From Persicaria tinctoria (taxonomy: Eukaryota > Streptophyta > Magnoliopsida > Caryophyllales > Polygonaceae): DNA of 64,000 bases. The DNA is taken from positions 41,531,001 to 41,595,000 of the forward strand of contig JBANSL010000001.1 of assembly GCA_037127255.1 (NCBI GenBank), read 5' to 3'. A program made the position numbers and the translations under genes. A model generated the notes under the pieces. That model was given only the letters and a program-made list of their open reading frames with translations, did no database searches and had not been told where the DNA came from. Position 1 is the first letter of the stretch. Each line of letters opens with the position of its first letter. Positions 33,288 through 46,200 of this stretch are shown here, piece by piece.

Positions 33288-34161
33288 GTTATGGCTCTTG
33301 GAGGTATGGATTTGAGTTTTTCCAATGAAAGTTTAGAAATGAGGTCTAAGGAGATGATTTATGGAGAAAAAGTAGACGAAGAAAAATGAGAGGCACATTG
33401 TTGTAACGACGAACGCCGCCCCTTGACACAACGCCCGCCGCCACCTCCAGTGACGGAGTCCGTTTTTTATGCTGTTGAATCTTCTAGAGGAAATCATCGG
33501 AGGAGTGGTCTTCTGAGGTTTCAAATCCTGTACCACCCTTTCCTCATGCCTTGAATCTTGACCGTAAGTGGGAAAATGACAAAGATTTGTTCACCAAAGG
33601 TCAGGTAAATATCCCTCTCCTTAATCTAGTTGAACCCGTTCCTCGTTATGCCAAATTTCTTCAAGAAGTTTGCACAACCAAAAGATCGCAAAGGGAAAAG
33701 GAAAGAGAAGGTAAGGAACTACAAGAAAATCTATCATTAGTTTTTTAAAAGCGATTGCCTTAAAAGTGCGGAGACCCAAGTATGTTTACTCTTCCTTGTA
33801 CGATTGGTGAAGTTACATTTAAACTCCCATGGTTGATCTTGGTGCATCTATTAATGTGATATCTTACAAACTATATGTTGAATTGGGTCTGTGTCTTTTG
33901 AATGAAACTAGGGTTGTTATACAGCTTGTTGATCGCTCTCAACTTCACCCCAATGGGGTGGTTGAAGATGTTTTGATTATGGTTGATGATTTGATTTTCC
34001 TTGATTATTTTTATGTGATTGATATGGGACTTGGTATACCCGAGACACCCATCATATTAGGTAGACCCTTATTGCGAACTGCTAAAGCAAAAATTGATTG
34101 TTTTTCTGGGTCTTTAACTTTGGAAGTTGATGGGAAAAATGTTGAATTTTTTTATCCCTGA
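33288..34161 (+). pseudogene. Gag-protease linker and aspartic protease of the host gypsy
   Basis: This resumes the host element after the 3.3-kb insertion. The piece at 33551-33748 reads VNIPLLNLVEPVPRYAKFLQ and EVCTTKRSQ, the conserved pre-protease segment. After a stop, 33829-34161 is the protease: MVDLGASINVISYKLY holds the active-site D-L-G-A, and ETPIILGRPLLRTAKAKID the second conserved strand. A frameshift in a run of Ts near 34150 separates it from reverse transcriptase, which is read in the next frame. The region 33290-33550 is poorly conserved and has no clear frame. Confidence 0.75.
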
Positions 34162-35868
34162 TGGGAAATCTGTTGCGTATTCTCTAAATCTGGTTGATGT
34201 TGTAGATATTTTCACTAAGGATATTATGCATATTGATCGTTCTGACCAGTTACAGGTTGTTTTGGAATCCCCTTTGGGTGAATTATCTTATGATTATGCG
34301 TTGCCTTATAACCTGGAAGAATTCTCTGTGGCACTTGATGCCAACCCACATGATTGGTCTCATGCTTATAGAACTGAATCATTAGATCCTCCTAGTGAAA
34401 AATTGCTTCCGTTTATCATTGAGGCACCTGAAGTTGAATTACAACCCCTCCCTGACCATTTGAAGTACACATTTTTGGGAGAGGGTGACAGACTTCCTGT
34501 TATTATTTTTAATAAACTTACTCTTGGCCAGGAACAAAGTTTGGTTGATGCCCTTAGGGAACATCGCACTGCCTTGGGATGGACCACTCCTGACATCAAA
34601 GATATTACTCCAACATTGTGTATGCAACACATACTCATGGTGGACGATGCGAAGCTAACAAGAAATCCTCAGCGACGGTTGAATCGACCCATGATGAAGG
34701 TAGTCAAAATAGAAGTCTTGAAGCTTCTTGAGATAAGTATGATCTACCCTATTTTTTATAGTCAATGGGTAAGCCCTACACAAGTGGTCCCTAAGAAGGG
34801 AGGTATCACAGTCTCTGAGAACCAAGAAGGTGAGATGGTACCTATGACGGGACAGACTGGTTGGAGAGTTTGCATTGACTATCGCAAACTCAATGATGCG
34901 ACACGTAAGGATCATTTTTCTTTACCTTTAATTGATCAGATGCTTGAGCGTCTTGCCGACCGGTCTTATTATTGCTTTTTGGATTGTTATTCTGGATATT
35001 TTCAAATTCCTATTGCAACTGAGGACCAGGAGAAAACCACTTTTACATGTTCTTTTGGTACTTTTGGTTATAGTAGAATGCCTTTTGGATTATGCAATGC
35101 GCCTGATACATTTCAAAGATGCATGATGAGTATATTTTCTGAGTATGTTGAGCATTTTATTGAAGTGTTAATGGATGATTTCATTGTGCATGGGAATGAT
35201 TTTGATTCTTGTTTGCATCATTTGTCACTAGTGCTTAAGAGATATGTTGAAACTAACTTGGTCTTAAAATCTGAAAAGTGTAATTTTATGGTTGAACAAG
35301 GGATTGTTCTTGGTCCTATTGTGTCCAAGAAAGGCATTGGGGTAGATAAAGCTAAGATATATCTTATTCAGTCTTTACCTTATCCTACTAATGTGCATGT
35401 GCGTGAGATTCGCTCTTTCTTAGGCCATGCAAGATTTTATAGGATGTTTATCAAGGATTTTTCCAAGATAACCTCCCCATTATCGCATTATGTGAATTGC
35501 TTAAGAAAGATGTTTCCTTTGTGTTTAATGATAATTGCAAGAAGGCTTTTTATAAGTTGAGGAATCAGTTGACTTCAACACCTATTATTCAGGCTTCTAT
35601 TTGGACTTTCCCCTTTGAGTTGATGTGTGATGCTAGTGATTTTGCCGTTAGGTCTGTTTTGGGACAAAAAGTGGAGAAAGCATCTGATGTGATCTATTAT
35701 GCTTCTTTGATGTTCAATGTGTCCCAACGGAATTACACTACTAATGAGAAAGAGTTGTTAGATGTGATGTTTGCTCTAGATAAGTTTCGTTCTTATCTAT
35801 TGGGTGCCAAAGTGGTGGTCTATAGCGATCATGCAACACTACACTATTTGATGACAAGAAGGACGTGA
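34162..35868 (+). pseudogene. Reverse transcriptase and RNase H of the host gypsy
   Basis: Reverse transcriptase copies the element RNA and RNase H removes the template. The main frame (to 35560) holds VVPKKGGITV, WRVCIDYRKLNDATRKDHF, LIDQMLERL, CFLDCYSGYFQIPIA, FGTFGYSRMPFGLCNAPDTF and the catalytic VLMDDFIVHG, where the paired aspartates are intact. After a frameshift near 35490 RNase H continues in 35497-35868 with FELMCDASDFAVRSVLGQ, NYTTNEKELLDVMFALDKFR and VVYSDHATLHYLM. The order and motifs place it in the Athila/Tat side of Ty3/gypsy. At least two frameshifts make it inactive. Confidence 0.85.
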
Positions 35869-36381
35869 AGCCGAGATTGATTTGATGGACGACTAGGAAA
35901 GTCTTGGAAGCGGGATTCTGGTGGCCGCATAATTTTCGCAATGCTCATGGATTCTGCAGGACTTGTGATCGATGTTAGCGAACCGGAAATATCTCAAGAC
36001 GGAATAAGATGTCGCTATCTTCTATTATGGTATGCGAAATCTTTGATCTCTAAGATATCAATTTCATGGGATTGTTTCCAAGTTCATTTGGAAATGTCTA
36101 CATCTTGCTTGCGGTCGATTATGTCTCTAAGTGGGTTGAGGCGATGGGGACAAAGACTGATGATGCTTGCACAATTGCTAGTTTCTTGAAGAGTCTATTT
36201 GCTAGATTTGGGATGCCTAGAGCTATTATAAGTGACAGGGGAACTCATTTATGTAACCAGATTGTTAGCACTCTTTTGAGGAATTACAATGTGACTCAGA
36301 AGGTCTCTACCGCTTACCATCCTCAAACCAATGGACATGCAGAATTGTCTAATAGGGAAGTAAGCATTTTAGAGAAGACTG
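35869..36381 (+). pseudogene. Integrase N-terminal and core part of the host gypsy
   Basis: Just after RNase H, 35869-35930 jumps straight to VLEAGFWWP-like sequence, so roughly half a kilobase between RNase H and the integrase zinc-binding domain has been deleted. The zinc-binding pair is visible as GFCRTCDRC near 35950. The catalytic core (36066-36386) reads FGNVYILLAVDYVSKWVEA, ARFGMPRAIISDRGTHLCNQ and TAYHPQTNGHAELSNREV, showing both aspartates and the glutamate of the D-D-E triad. Coding is cut after ILEKT by the insertion at 36382 and resumes at 40076. Confidence 0.8.
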
Positions 36382-37732
36382 TGTAACACCCCCTTTTATA
36401 GTCCAAGAGAATGCCACAACGCCAATGATTACTCGGAGTTAAATGTCTTTGTACCCACCTTAGGCTTATAGAGACATGCAACCATGCTCCTATAAACAAG
36501 ATGATGACAGATAAATGACATATATAAAATACAATTAAATAGCGGAAGTCTTGGAATATAAAAATAACTCTTTATTCAATTCTCCTCTAAAATTGAGGAT
36601 TTAATTACAATTTCAAAATAATACAGCGGAAGAATTTTAAATAAAGCAATAAAACTCCTATACAATATATCTAGGAATTTAAGATTTAAACACAATGGGG
36701 AAAAAATTAACTTAAATGTCTTCTCAACTTCTCTTTATCGTCTCTTTTGAGACTCGGCCAATTGCTTTCGAATGGGTCCATCAAGGGTCTAAAATCTTAC
36801 AAAGAATCCGAGCCCATAATAAAAATTAGGAATTCGCCGGGCCCTTTTGGAACAGCCCTTCAAATTGCTAATTTTTATGCATTTTACTGTTTAATAACTA
36901 AGAATCAGATCTTGATAACTAACTATTTGCAACTTGACAATTTAAAACAAACTTTTCTTCTCTTTTGAGACTCGGCCTAAACCTGTTAAAACTGGTTTGG
37001 CGTCCGGAATGAAGGACACCAGCCATCCAAATAAAGGACGGTTAGTTCGCAAGAACTAGCAAATGACGGCTCGAAAACTGGGACTTCTCTGGACTTAAAC
37101 TCAGTGACCATTATATGGTTTGAATCTAAACCCAAATGCGATTATTGAGAATATTTCTATGAAGGCTTAGCATTTTAAAACACGACTCGTGAGATAGGAA
37201 TAATCCCGAAGGATTGAGTAACAAAAGATTCGAGTGACGAGCACTCTTAGGAACCATACTCCGAGTACGAATGAAATGTGATATAGCTTGAATTAATTGG
37301 GATCACTATAAAGATTTGTTCTCACTATGTTAACAAAAGGTATATATAGCACACACTTAACTCACTTCTTCACGTTGAGTAGCTTAAACACAAATTTATA
37401 TAACACACTTCATTCATTTCGTCAAGTTGAGTAGTTTAAACAAAAGGTTTACACACTTAACACGTTTACCACTTTTATTATAAGTCGAAAGATTTACATC
37501 ACACACTATTTGTTATAATATGACACTGGCCCCACTCTCACTAGCAGATAGTAGCGTACTACATGAGGAAATGTAACATTTCACTACGGAAATGTGTTAG
37601 TTTCATGAAACCCTTTATAGACTGGGTTCTCGCAACCCCGACCTCTTTCCGTTTACTTTTATTAATTTACACGTTACATTCACTTTGCTTCACATTCACT
37701 GGTACGTACATTTTACTTGATTGATCTTGATT

Positions 37733-38390
37733 CAATTGAGTTCCAATGATAACACACAATCCTCACATTATTACTATTTACTTTTACTTAAGACAACCTC
37801 GGTGATCACACAACACAAGATAAACCATATTATTTATAGGTAACATGGATGCCAAATGAAATAAAAGCAATTAAAATAAAATGATGGAAACATCAAAGAA
37901 ACATGCATGTTCCATTCCTAACCCAATCAGCATGAAAAAATAAGAATAAATCATGCTTTAAATAAACGGTGGGTATCTAGATTATTATCTTATCTTAAGG
38001 TCACCCAATTAAACTTGTCAAATTCAAATCGAACGGCAAATAAATCACTCAATTGAGTTCCAATGGTAACACATAATCCTCACATTATTACTATTTAATT
38101 TTACTTAAGACAACCTCACATTATTACTATTTACTTTTACTTAAGACAACCTAGGCCATCACACAACACAAGATAACCCATGTTATTTATAGGTAACATG
38201 GATGTCAAATAAAATAAAAGCAATTAAAATAAAATGACGAAAACATCAAAGAAAAAGGCATATTCCATTCCTAACCTAATCAGCATGAAAGAATAAGAAT
38301 AAATCATGCTTTTATTATTATTATCTTATCTTAAGGTCACCCAATTAAACTTGCCAAATTCAAACTGAACGGTAAATAAATCACAGGGTA
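37733..38390 (+). repeat. Tandem duplication of about 320 bp inside the long LTR
   Basis: The segment beginning ATTGAGTTCCAATG at 37735 is repeated from 38052, with TAGGTAACATGGATG and TCTTAAGGTCACCCAATTAA shared in both copies. The second copy contains an extra 36-bp duplication (CACATTATTACTATTTA at about 38076 and 38114). The copies differ at scattered positions. Confidence 0.8.
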
Positions 38391-39649
38391 AATTGTAATT
38401 TATTTTATTTAACTTGGCAAGCAATCAAAGGTAGGAAAACAAACAAGACACGAAGGCACCAATTCAGCAGAAAGGCTCGAAATCACTTGGTGACGGAGTT
38501 GAAGAAGTCTACGGGCGAATCTATAGGTAGGAAATACACGACACAATGAAGTATTTAATAATTGAAATTTTAATAAACGGAATTGACTTATTTAATTTGA
38601 CTAAAAATCGAATTAATTTAAAACATCGAAAATAATACCAAGATAATCTTCTTGGGATCTTTGAATCATTGAGGATGGGTACGGATTCGACGATGACGCT
38701 GCGGATCAAGGAGATTGTACGAGTTAGAACAATATCTAAAACTGGCGGACCGCATATGAAATTTTAGAAACTAAAACAGGGGCGTATTTTATAAAAACAG
38801 AAAGTAGGGAAGCTTTTACGTAATTAGGCTTCTCCTTCCCTCAGACCGACAGTGCTCTACCCAGAACAATTCCGGCGAGCCTATGACGAGACTTCGGCAA
38901 GATGTAATGGCTTCGATAGTGATCGGAATGACACACGACTGGTGGTTATGGCTTCTTGGCTCATGGCTCCAACAGTGGCTAATGGTGGCTGCCGAGGGCG
39001 GCAATGGCAGCTCCGACGAGGGGTGAATTCGAAATTGGGGGTTTTGAAATCGGGATGTTTTTATAAAACTTTTGTGAAGAGGATTGTCGAATACGATGTT
39101 TAGAACACGATGAAATAGTTTGAGAGCTAGAATATGGAGAGAAATGGTGGTGGTGTGCTTCGAAAGTGATCCCGAAAGGGATATTTATTGGGGAGGAGTT
39201 GGGGACGGATTAGATTAAAAGAAATCTGAAAATCGATTAGATAATTAATCCTAACGCTATCCCAATCCTCAATTTGATGATATTCGTCCCGAATTGAGCG
39301 GATTTGGATGAGCTTCGAATTTGGGGATAAGTTCGTTCGGTTGCGCTTCGAGCCCGAATCTCCAAATTAGTTGCAGAAATCTCATCTTCAACGGGTAGGG
39401 AACATTCTAGAAATAAAAACGGTAAGATTCGGGCGAGATTTGAGGGAGTGAAATTTCATCTTGTGCAACAGTGAAACGCGAGGCGGGAGGTTGAAGACAA
39501 CGGTTCAGGGTCGGTTCGCTTTTGTTTTTGTTTTGCTGGTTCGGTTCACGTGAACCCAAAGAAAACCGATTTAGCCCTATTTCTATTATATTTATAAACA
39601 CATATGTCTATACTTTGAAATTTTATTTATTAAAATTCTACTCCCATTA

Positions 39650-39741
<92 letters not shown>
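39650..39741. repeat. TAA microsatellite, about 30 units
   Basis: An uninterrupted run of TAA trinucleotides lies here. It gives rise to an artificial leucine-only reading frame on the minus strand, which is not a gene. Confidence 0.95.
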
Positions 39742-39744
<3 letters not shown>

Positions 39745-40075
39745 CCAAACCTTTGATTGTAATACATTTTGTTTATGTAACACTATTTTTCTAAAACGTT
39801 ATATTAAATATTTTACGTAAATTAAAATAAATTATAATTATGAATCCTACCTTATTTTTGAAGAAATATATCACTTTGCCTTAACACAATATAACTTATT
39901 TACTATAGATGCACACGAATAAATAAGAATAAAAATGAAATATCTCAAAAATAGTTATAAAACTTTGTATATATTTAATTTGAAATTTTTTTCTAAGCTC
40001 AAAATAAAATAAATTTTATTACGAAAATTATATTTACTTAAAACGAAATACCCAAAGATAATTTGGGGTATTTCA

Positions 40076-40292
40076 GACTGGGGCACCAAAGAGAAAAGAC
40101 TGGAGTCTCGGATTGGAGGATGCACTATGGGCGTACCGTACCGCTTATAGGACACCCATTGGGATGTCTCCATTTCGTTCGGTTTATGGAAAGCGGTGTC
40201 ATCTGCCAGTTGAGCTCGAGTGTAAGGCGTTCTGGGCAATCAAAGAAGCCAATATGGATGCATTTCAAGCAGGAGAATTAAGGAAGCTTCAA
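40076..40292 (+). pseudogene. Integrase C-terminal part of the host gypsy
   Basis: This continues integrase after the solo LTR. It reads [20 protein letters not shown], then [20 protein letters not shown], then [20 protein letters not shown] and AGELRKLQ, the conserved region after the catalytic glutamate in plant gypsy integrases. It is cut at 40292 by the CACTA insertion and continues at 53264 as L-stop-E-L-E-E, just as expected if the two insertions are removed. Confidence 0.85.
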
Positions 40293-40680
40293 CACTACTA
40301 CATAAACGATTTAAGGTAGCGGTCAAAAAGCACTACAAGAAGACGGACAACCGCTCCTTAAAACCTAATGTGGCGGTTTTATAGCCGCTACATCTGCTGC
40401 CGCTGCATTAGCTCAAATGTGGCGGTTTTCAGAAGCAAATGTAGCGGTTTCAAGTAAGTCGACTAAACCGCCACGTAAGAGTTAAAAACCACTACATAAT
40501 ATTCTAATGTAGTGGTTTTCTCTAATTAATGTAGTGACGGTTAGTAAGCTTTGATGGCGGTTTTTAATTTACTATTGCGTCAGTTTTTCTGATTTTGTAG
40601 CGGTTTTTGGCTTTTGTAAACAAATTTACATGATGCCTTTCTTCACCTACAGTAGCGGTTGTAGATACGAAATTAATATT
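40293..40680 (+). repeat. Left subterminal repeat region of the 13-kb CACTA
   Basis: At least ten variants of TGTAGCGGTTT occur, such as GTGGCGGTTTT at 40372 and 40422 and TGTAGCGGTTTC at 40440, both direct and inverted. These are the expected transposase-binding sites. Their mirror set is at 52995-53260. Confidence 0.8.
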
Positions 40681-41413
40681 ATATTTATAATCTTTATAAT
40701 ATTATACATTTATACACCTAAATTTAAAGATATAGTTAAAGATAAGATAAATTAAATAAACATATAAAATATCATTCATGTTTATATACAATATGAGAAT
40801 TCCAAGTGCTTAAAGTTGCAAATTTTACCATAACAAAATAGTCAAGTGCTCAAGCACAAACTAGCTAGCTAACTATGTACTCATGTAACAACCTAGATAT
40901 TGCAAAATTAAGAACAATCTTCAAAAGGCCAGATCAAGAACTTGTCCTTGAGATTCGCAAAAATACATTATCTTGTTCCTGCCAAGGACAAAAACAAGGA
41001 TATATAATATTCAACCAAGATTAATGAAAGAGAAGACAACCTACTAAACATAACACACACTTTAAATTTTTGATGAAATTTGACCATTTTTATCCATCAT
41101 TTATACATGTCGTTATGATTACATTCCCAAGCATATATAATCGAACTGCTAAAACTGAAGTATTCATATTCTTGTATCATTTACTCATATACTCATATGA
41201 AAAAGCTACAAATCAATTTCGAACAAAATATTGAGGAGCGAAAACTAGAATATCGAGATTCACTCATCTCAATCAACTAATCCAGTAATCATTCAATAAA
41301 ATTGATAAAAAAAATTGAGGAGAAATCACTGTTTCAATTCACTCATGGTACAATTAAATAGACATTTAGAAGATTTCAATAAGATTAAAAAAAAACTAGG
41401 TGACTCTCCACTA
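40681..41413. other. CACTA interior, no gene seen
   Basis: AT-rich sequence with no open frame longer than about 60 codons and no recognisable domain. Presumably decayed interior of the CACTA element. Confidence 0.5.
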
Positions 41414-41529
41414 ATTTTTTTTGGGAACGGAAAACAGGCCTAGGTCCTTACTCCAAAGGGAGCATATATTATTAGGAAAAGCAAAGACAACCCTTAGGTG
41501 GTGCGTAAATGTGGAGGCAGGGTACCCAA
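41414..41529 (-). mobile_element. Short poly(A) retroposon, TSD ACTCTCCACTA
   Basis: A 116-bp segment starting with a T run (41415-41422) is flanked by ACTCTCCACTA at 41403-41413 and 41530-41540. The T run at one end and a long direct duplication are the mark of poly(A)-primed integration, so this is a 5'-truncated LINE end or a SINE on the minus strand. It is too short to classify. Confidence 0.7.
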
Positions 41530-41586
41530 ACTCTCCACTATTTTAGGTGAATCTCAACAATACATCTGAACCACTTTTAGAGAAAG

Positions 41587-42651
41587 TGAAGGTTCGATAA
41601 TGTATAACAAAGTAATATAAAGATACTCTAGAAGGGGGGTTGAATAGAGTATGCCAACTTTTCGCTGATAATCTCAAGACTTTTGAAACGCTTGCAAACC
41701 CCTTTGAGATTAGACGTAATTCTTTCATCTGGAAAACTTGAATCACAAAAGAGTTATACAATTCGAAACAAGTGTGGAAATAAGGTAAAGCAATAAGTAA
41801 AGGACGCAACGAAGTGTTAATGAGGTTCGGCACGAACTTGGCCTACGTCCCCCGCATAGGGTTCTTCCACAACCATAGGATTCAACCGGCTTTATTGATT
41901 CACAAGACTTATGATCCTAATAGCTCACCGAGAAGCCTCTCTCCTATACAATTGCAATCTAGTCAACTCACGTTCCCTTGGAGTTCTAGACCAATCTAGA
42001 AGAGCCCCACCTCTCTCAGCTATCTAGTACAATCCTCTTACACTTCGTGAATCAATCGCGTAGTGTCCACTTCCTGAGTTACAAAGTCTCGAGTATAACA
42101 CTCTCTCAAAATATATCCTATAAGCTCACTGTGTAACTCTCAAATGCTTTGAAACAAAATATAAGACTCTCAAGAACAAGTAGAGAGAACACGCTGAAGA
42201 GAGATCGTAAACTTGAGGGTTGATTGTGCAATGATATTCGTAAGTGTTCGTCCCTCATCTCTCTCTTCTTGATCTACTTTTATACTTGATCAAATCGGTG
42301 CCAATTGAAGGAAGAATCTTCTCCCAATGGCTAGAACAGATCACAGCAATCTTCACAATCTTCTATTCTGGGATACTCCGAAGCCATGATCCACCAGATT
42401 CGATCTTTATGTCTTTTAGCTTAAGAAAGGATATTTCATTCGAAATTCTTGTTGCATTGTTAGTGCATAATATATAATAATATCTGGAAATATATATAAT
42501 AATAACATATAATAAAATCCGGAAATAATATGAACATAATACAGGTTTTGTGTTTCATCAACACAGTTGTAGCTTCAAGACTTTTGACACAATCTATGTG
42601 TCAAAGCCTTTGAAACCATTTCCGATTTTCATCAAGGGAGTGGATTTATCA
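41587..42651 (-). repeat. 3' LTR of copia 1
   Basis: It is almost identical in length to the LTR at 48313-49378 and differs from it at scattered single bases (for example GTATGCC against GTGTGCC). This shows a fairly recent insertion, after that of the CACTA host. Confidence 0.9.
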
Positions 42652-43225
42652 ATCTCCCCCTTGATGAAACACAAAACCTGTGCATCCTTGTAACTTAGTC
42701 AAGCAAATATATTATAAGCAAAATCAGACTAAGTACCTTCATGGGTTAGACAAATGTTGGATCATAAGTTTTTAAAGCCAAAGAGAGACATCCAACAAAG
42801 TAAAACAAAACAAGGTCTTCCAAGACCCTTGGTCCACAACAGTTTCAAAGTCTAAACCATCAAACCAACTTCCCATTTTTGTCTTTCAACAAAGGGAGGA
42901 GTATAAAAACAGTCACCAAAAATTCAAAATTTAAAAAGATCCTTTCAATTATTAAAGGCAAGAAAAGATTTATCCGATTTTAAAATAATTTCCACAAATA
43001 AACTATACTCGGATAAAATAAAAGGATTTTTCCGAAAATAAAATAGGTAACATATAAAGAAGGTTAAAATCCATTAAAACCATATTTGATTAAATATCTA
43101 ATAAGATATCAACCAAATATCCGATCCGTTATATGTGCTCTCCTGTTCAGTTCACAACCTTTGAAATGAGGTTCAAGGATCTTGACATTGATTAGAAATT
43201 TTCTTTCGTAAAGGGAAAGCTCCCC

Positions 43226-46200
43226 CTACGAAAGTGCATCCCTGTTAAGCGTTCTGATCTCACGTCTAATGAAGGTGAACCTGTCCTCTGCCAAAGGGTT
43301 AATAAAAATGTCAGCCCATTGATAATCAGTTGAAATAAAGGATATGGACACATCACCTTTTTCGACATGGTCTCTAATGAAATGTTGCCTTACATCAATA
43401 TGTTTGGTCCTTGAATGCTGAACATGATTCTTTGTAATGGAGATGGCACTTGTATTGTCACACTTAATGGGGATGCCTTTGAGATTGATGCCAAGATCTC
43501 TCATTTATTGAGCTATCCAAAGGATTTGGGAGCAACATGCTCCAGCTGTTATGTATTTGGCTTCGAAAGTGGATAGAGAAACTGAGTTTTGTTTCTTTGA
43601 GTGCCAGCTAATCAAGGATGCTCCTAAGAATTGGCAACATCCCGACTTCCTATCCACCTTATAGCCTGCAAAGTCTGCATCAGAATACCGAATTAGTGTA
43701 AAATCTCTTTGTTTTGGGTACCAAAAGAGAAGCTCCTTAGTGCCATTGAGATATCGAAAGATCCTCTTCACAGCCACGAGTTGAGATTCTTTAGGGTCAG
43801 CTTGAAACCTAGCACACATGCAAACACTAAACATGATGTCAGGTCTACTAGCAGTAAGATATAATAAAGATCCAATCATCCCTCGATACTCCTTTTGATT
43901 GACACTCTTCCCTGTCTTTTCTTGATCTAGAGATAAGGTTGAGCTCATGGGTGTCTTGGCTGCCTTGGATTGATCCATCTTGAACTTCTTCAAGAGATCC
44001 TTAGTGTACTTGCTTTGATTGAAAAAGATCCCTTTCTTAGATTGTTGAACTTGTAATCCCAAAAAGAAGTTGAGTTCACCCATCAAGCTCATCTCAAATT
44101 CACTGCACATGATGTTAGGAAATTCCTTGCACAAAGATGTGTTAGTAGCTCCAAACAATATATCATCAACATATATTTGAATAACCAAAATGTCCTTTCC
44201 TTTGGTCTTGAGAAAAAGAGTCTTGTCGATCAAACCCCTTTTAAAATCATTTTCTAAAAGATATTTTGACAAGCGCTCATACCAAGCTCTTGGGGCTTGT
44301 TTCAAATGGTATAGCGCTTTGTCTAGTTTGTAAACGTGATTAGGAAATTCCGAACATTCAAAACCTAGGGTTGAGCCACATAGACTTCTTCCTCTAAGAA
44401 ACCATTAAGAAAAGCACACTTGACATCCATTTGATATAACTTTATGCCCATAAAAGATGCAAATGCTAATAATATGCGAATGGCTTCAAGCCTGGCTATG
44501 GGAGAAAAAGTCTCCTCATAGTCAATACCTTCCTCTTGATTGTACCCTTGAGCATCAAGCCTTGCTTTGTTCCTCACGATCTTACCATTCTCATCTAGCT
44601 TGTTTCGAAATACCCAACGTGTGTCAATGACTAATTGATGCTTTGGCCTAGGCTTCAAGGTCCAGACTTTGTTCCTTTCAAATTCGTTAAGCTCACTTTG
44701 CATAGAAATGATCCAGTCTGGCTCTTGAAGGGCCTCATCTACCTTCTTTGGTTCTATAAGAGAGACAAACGCGTGAAAAACACAAAGGTCTTTAAGTTTA
44801 GAACGAGTTTTGAACACTACTTGTAGGGTCGGAGATGATATCCTTTAATGAGTGTGATGAGGAGTATTTGAATTTTCTTTTGCTAGTATCAACTCCTTGA
44901 TTTGTCACACCAACATGATTGATTTGTGGTACATCCGACTCCGTGGATCTGTTAGTCTCAGTTATAGCAGTTTCTGAAGTCTCGACACTTTTGGATTGGT
45001 CGCCAAGGGCTTTGGACGGAGCTTCAACACCTTGGGCCAATTCTTCAGTGTTAAGAATCTGATCCTGCATGTTCTTATTCTCTGTTTTCTTAGTAGCAGT
45101 GTCATCACCATCCTCATTCTCTGTATGGTTGTTAAGATCTAGATCTGCAACACTTTCACTTAAAGAACCGTCATTGCATTCATCAAATATAACATGTATA
45201 CTTTCCTCAACCAACTTGGTCCTTTTGTTGAAGATTATATATGCTTTGCTACTTGTGGAGTAGCCAAGAAATATACCTTCATCACTACGCGCATCAAATT
45301 TCCCAAGGTTATCTTTTCCATTGTTATGAACAAAACAAGTACAACCAAAGGGTTTAAAATATGATATAAGGGGTTTGCGGCCTTTGAAAAGTTCATAAGG
45401 AGTTTTCTTTAACATGGAACGAATAAGACAACGATTCAAAATATAGTTAGCTGTGTTAACAACTTCAGCACAATAGGTTTTAGGTAATGCATTTTCTAAA
45501 AGCATAGTCCTGGCCATGTCCTTTAGGGTGTGGTTCTTTCGTTCCATTACCCCGTTTTGTTGAGGTGTCCTAGGAGCAGAAAAATTATGGGAGATGTCAT
45601 ATTTAGCACAAAACAAATCAAACTGAAGTTGATCAAACTCCATACCATGATCACTTCGAATTGACACTATGGGCTCGTTTCTTAAAGTTTGCAACTCCTT
45701 ACAAAGTTTTGAAAACTCAAATAAGGCCTCTGATTTTTCTTTTAAAAAAGCAACCCAAGTATATCTCGAAAAATCATCAACAACAACAAGCATGTACTTT
45801 TTACCAATGGGAGATTTGACTCGCATAGGACCACATAAATCCATATGTAAAAGTTCAAGGGGTCTAGAAGTCCTTACAACCTTTTTGGGTTTGAAAGAGC
45901 TACGTGTTTGTTTACCTCATGTGCATGCTTTGCACATATCAATACCTTTGAAGTCCATCTCAGGTAGTCCTCTTACAAGCCCTTTGGACACAAGCTTTTG
46001 TAGTGTATGTGGGCTTACATGACCGAGTCTCCTGTGCCAGAGCTTTGGATCGTCCGTCAAAGCCTTTTGACAGGTTAAGCTTCCTTGTGCCACTTGATCA
46101 GCATTCACAACATAGATGTTGTTATAGCGATAGGTAGTTAGAGCTACTTCACCTGTATCTTCTCTGCGCACTAGACATCTTTTCTTGTTAAATCCAACAT

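Larger units (their letters stand above)
36382..40075 (+). mobile_element. Probable solo LTR of a long-LTR gypsy (Tekay/Del-like), TSD GACTG
   Basis: The insert starts TGTAACACCCCC and ends GGGGTATTTCA. The ends are imperfect inverted repeats of each other, as in Tekay/Del-type LTRs. GACTG lies immediately on both sides (36377-36381 and 40076-40080). No gag or pol sequence is found over 3,694 bp, so a solo LTR is more likely than a complete element. It contains a tandem duplication (37733-38390) and a long TAA microsatellite. Assignment to Tekay/Del rests on the terminal sequence and length only. Confidence 0.7.

Noticed and set aside
37730..38390. Regular duplication considered as a CRISPR-like or satellite array
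   Set aside because: There are only two units, of about 320 bp, inside an LTR of a plant genome; no spacer-repeat pattern.
39592..39783. Leucine-only open frame on the minus strand
   Set aside because: It is the translation of the TAA microsatellite and has no coding meaning.
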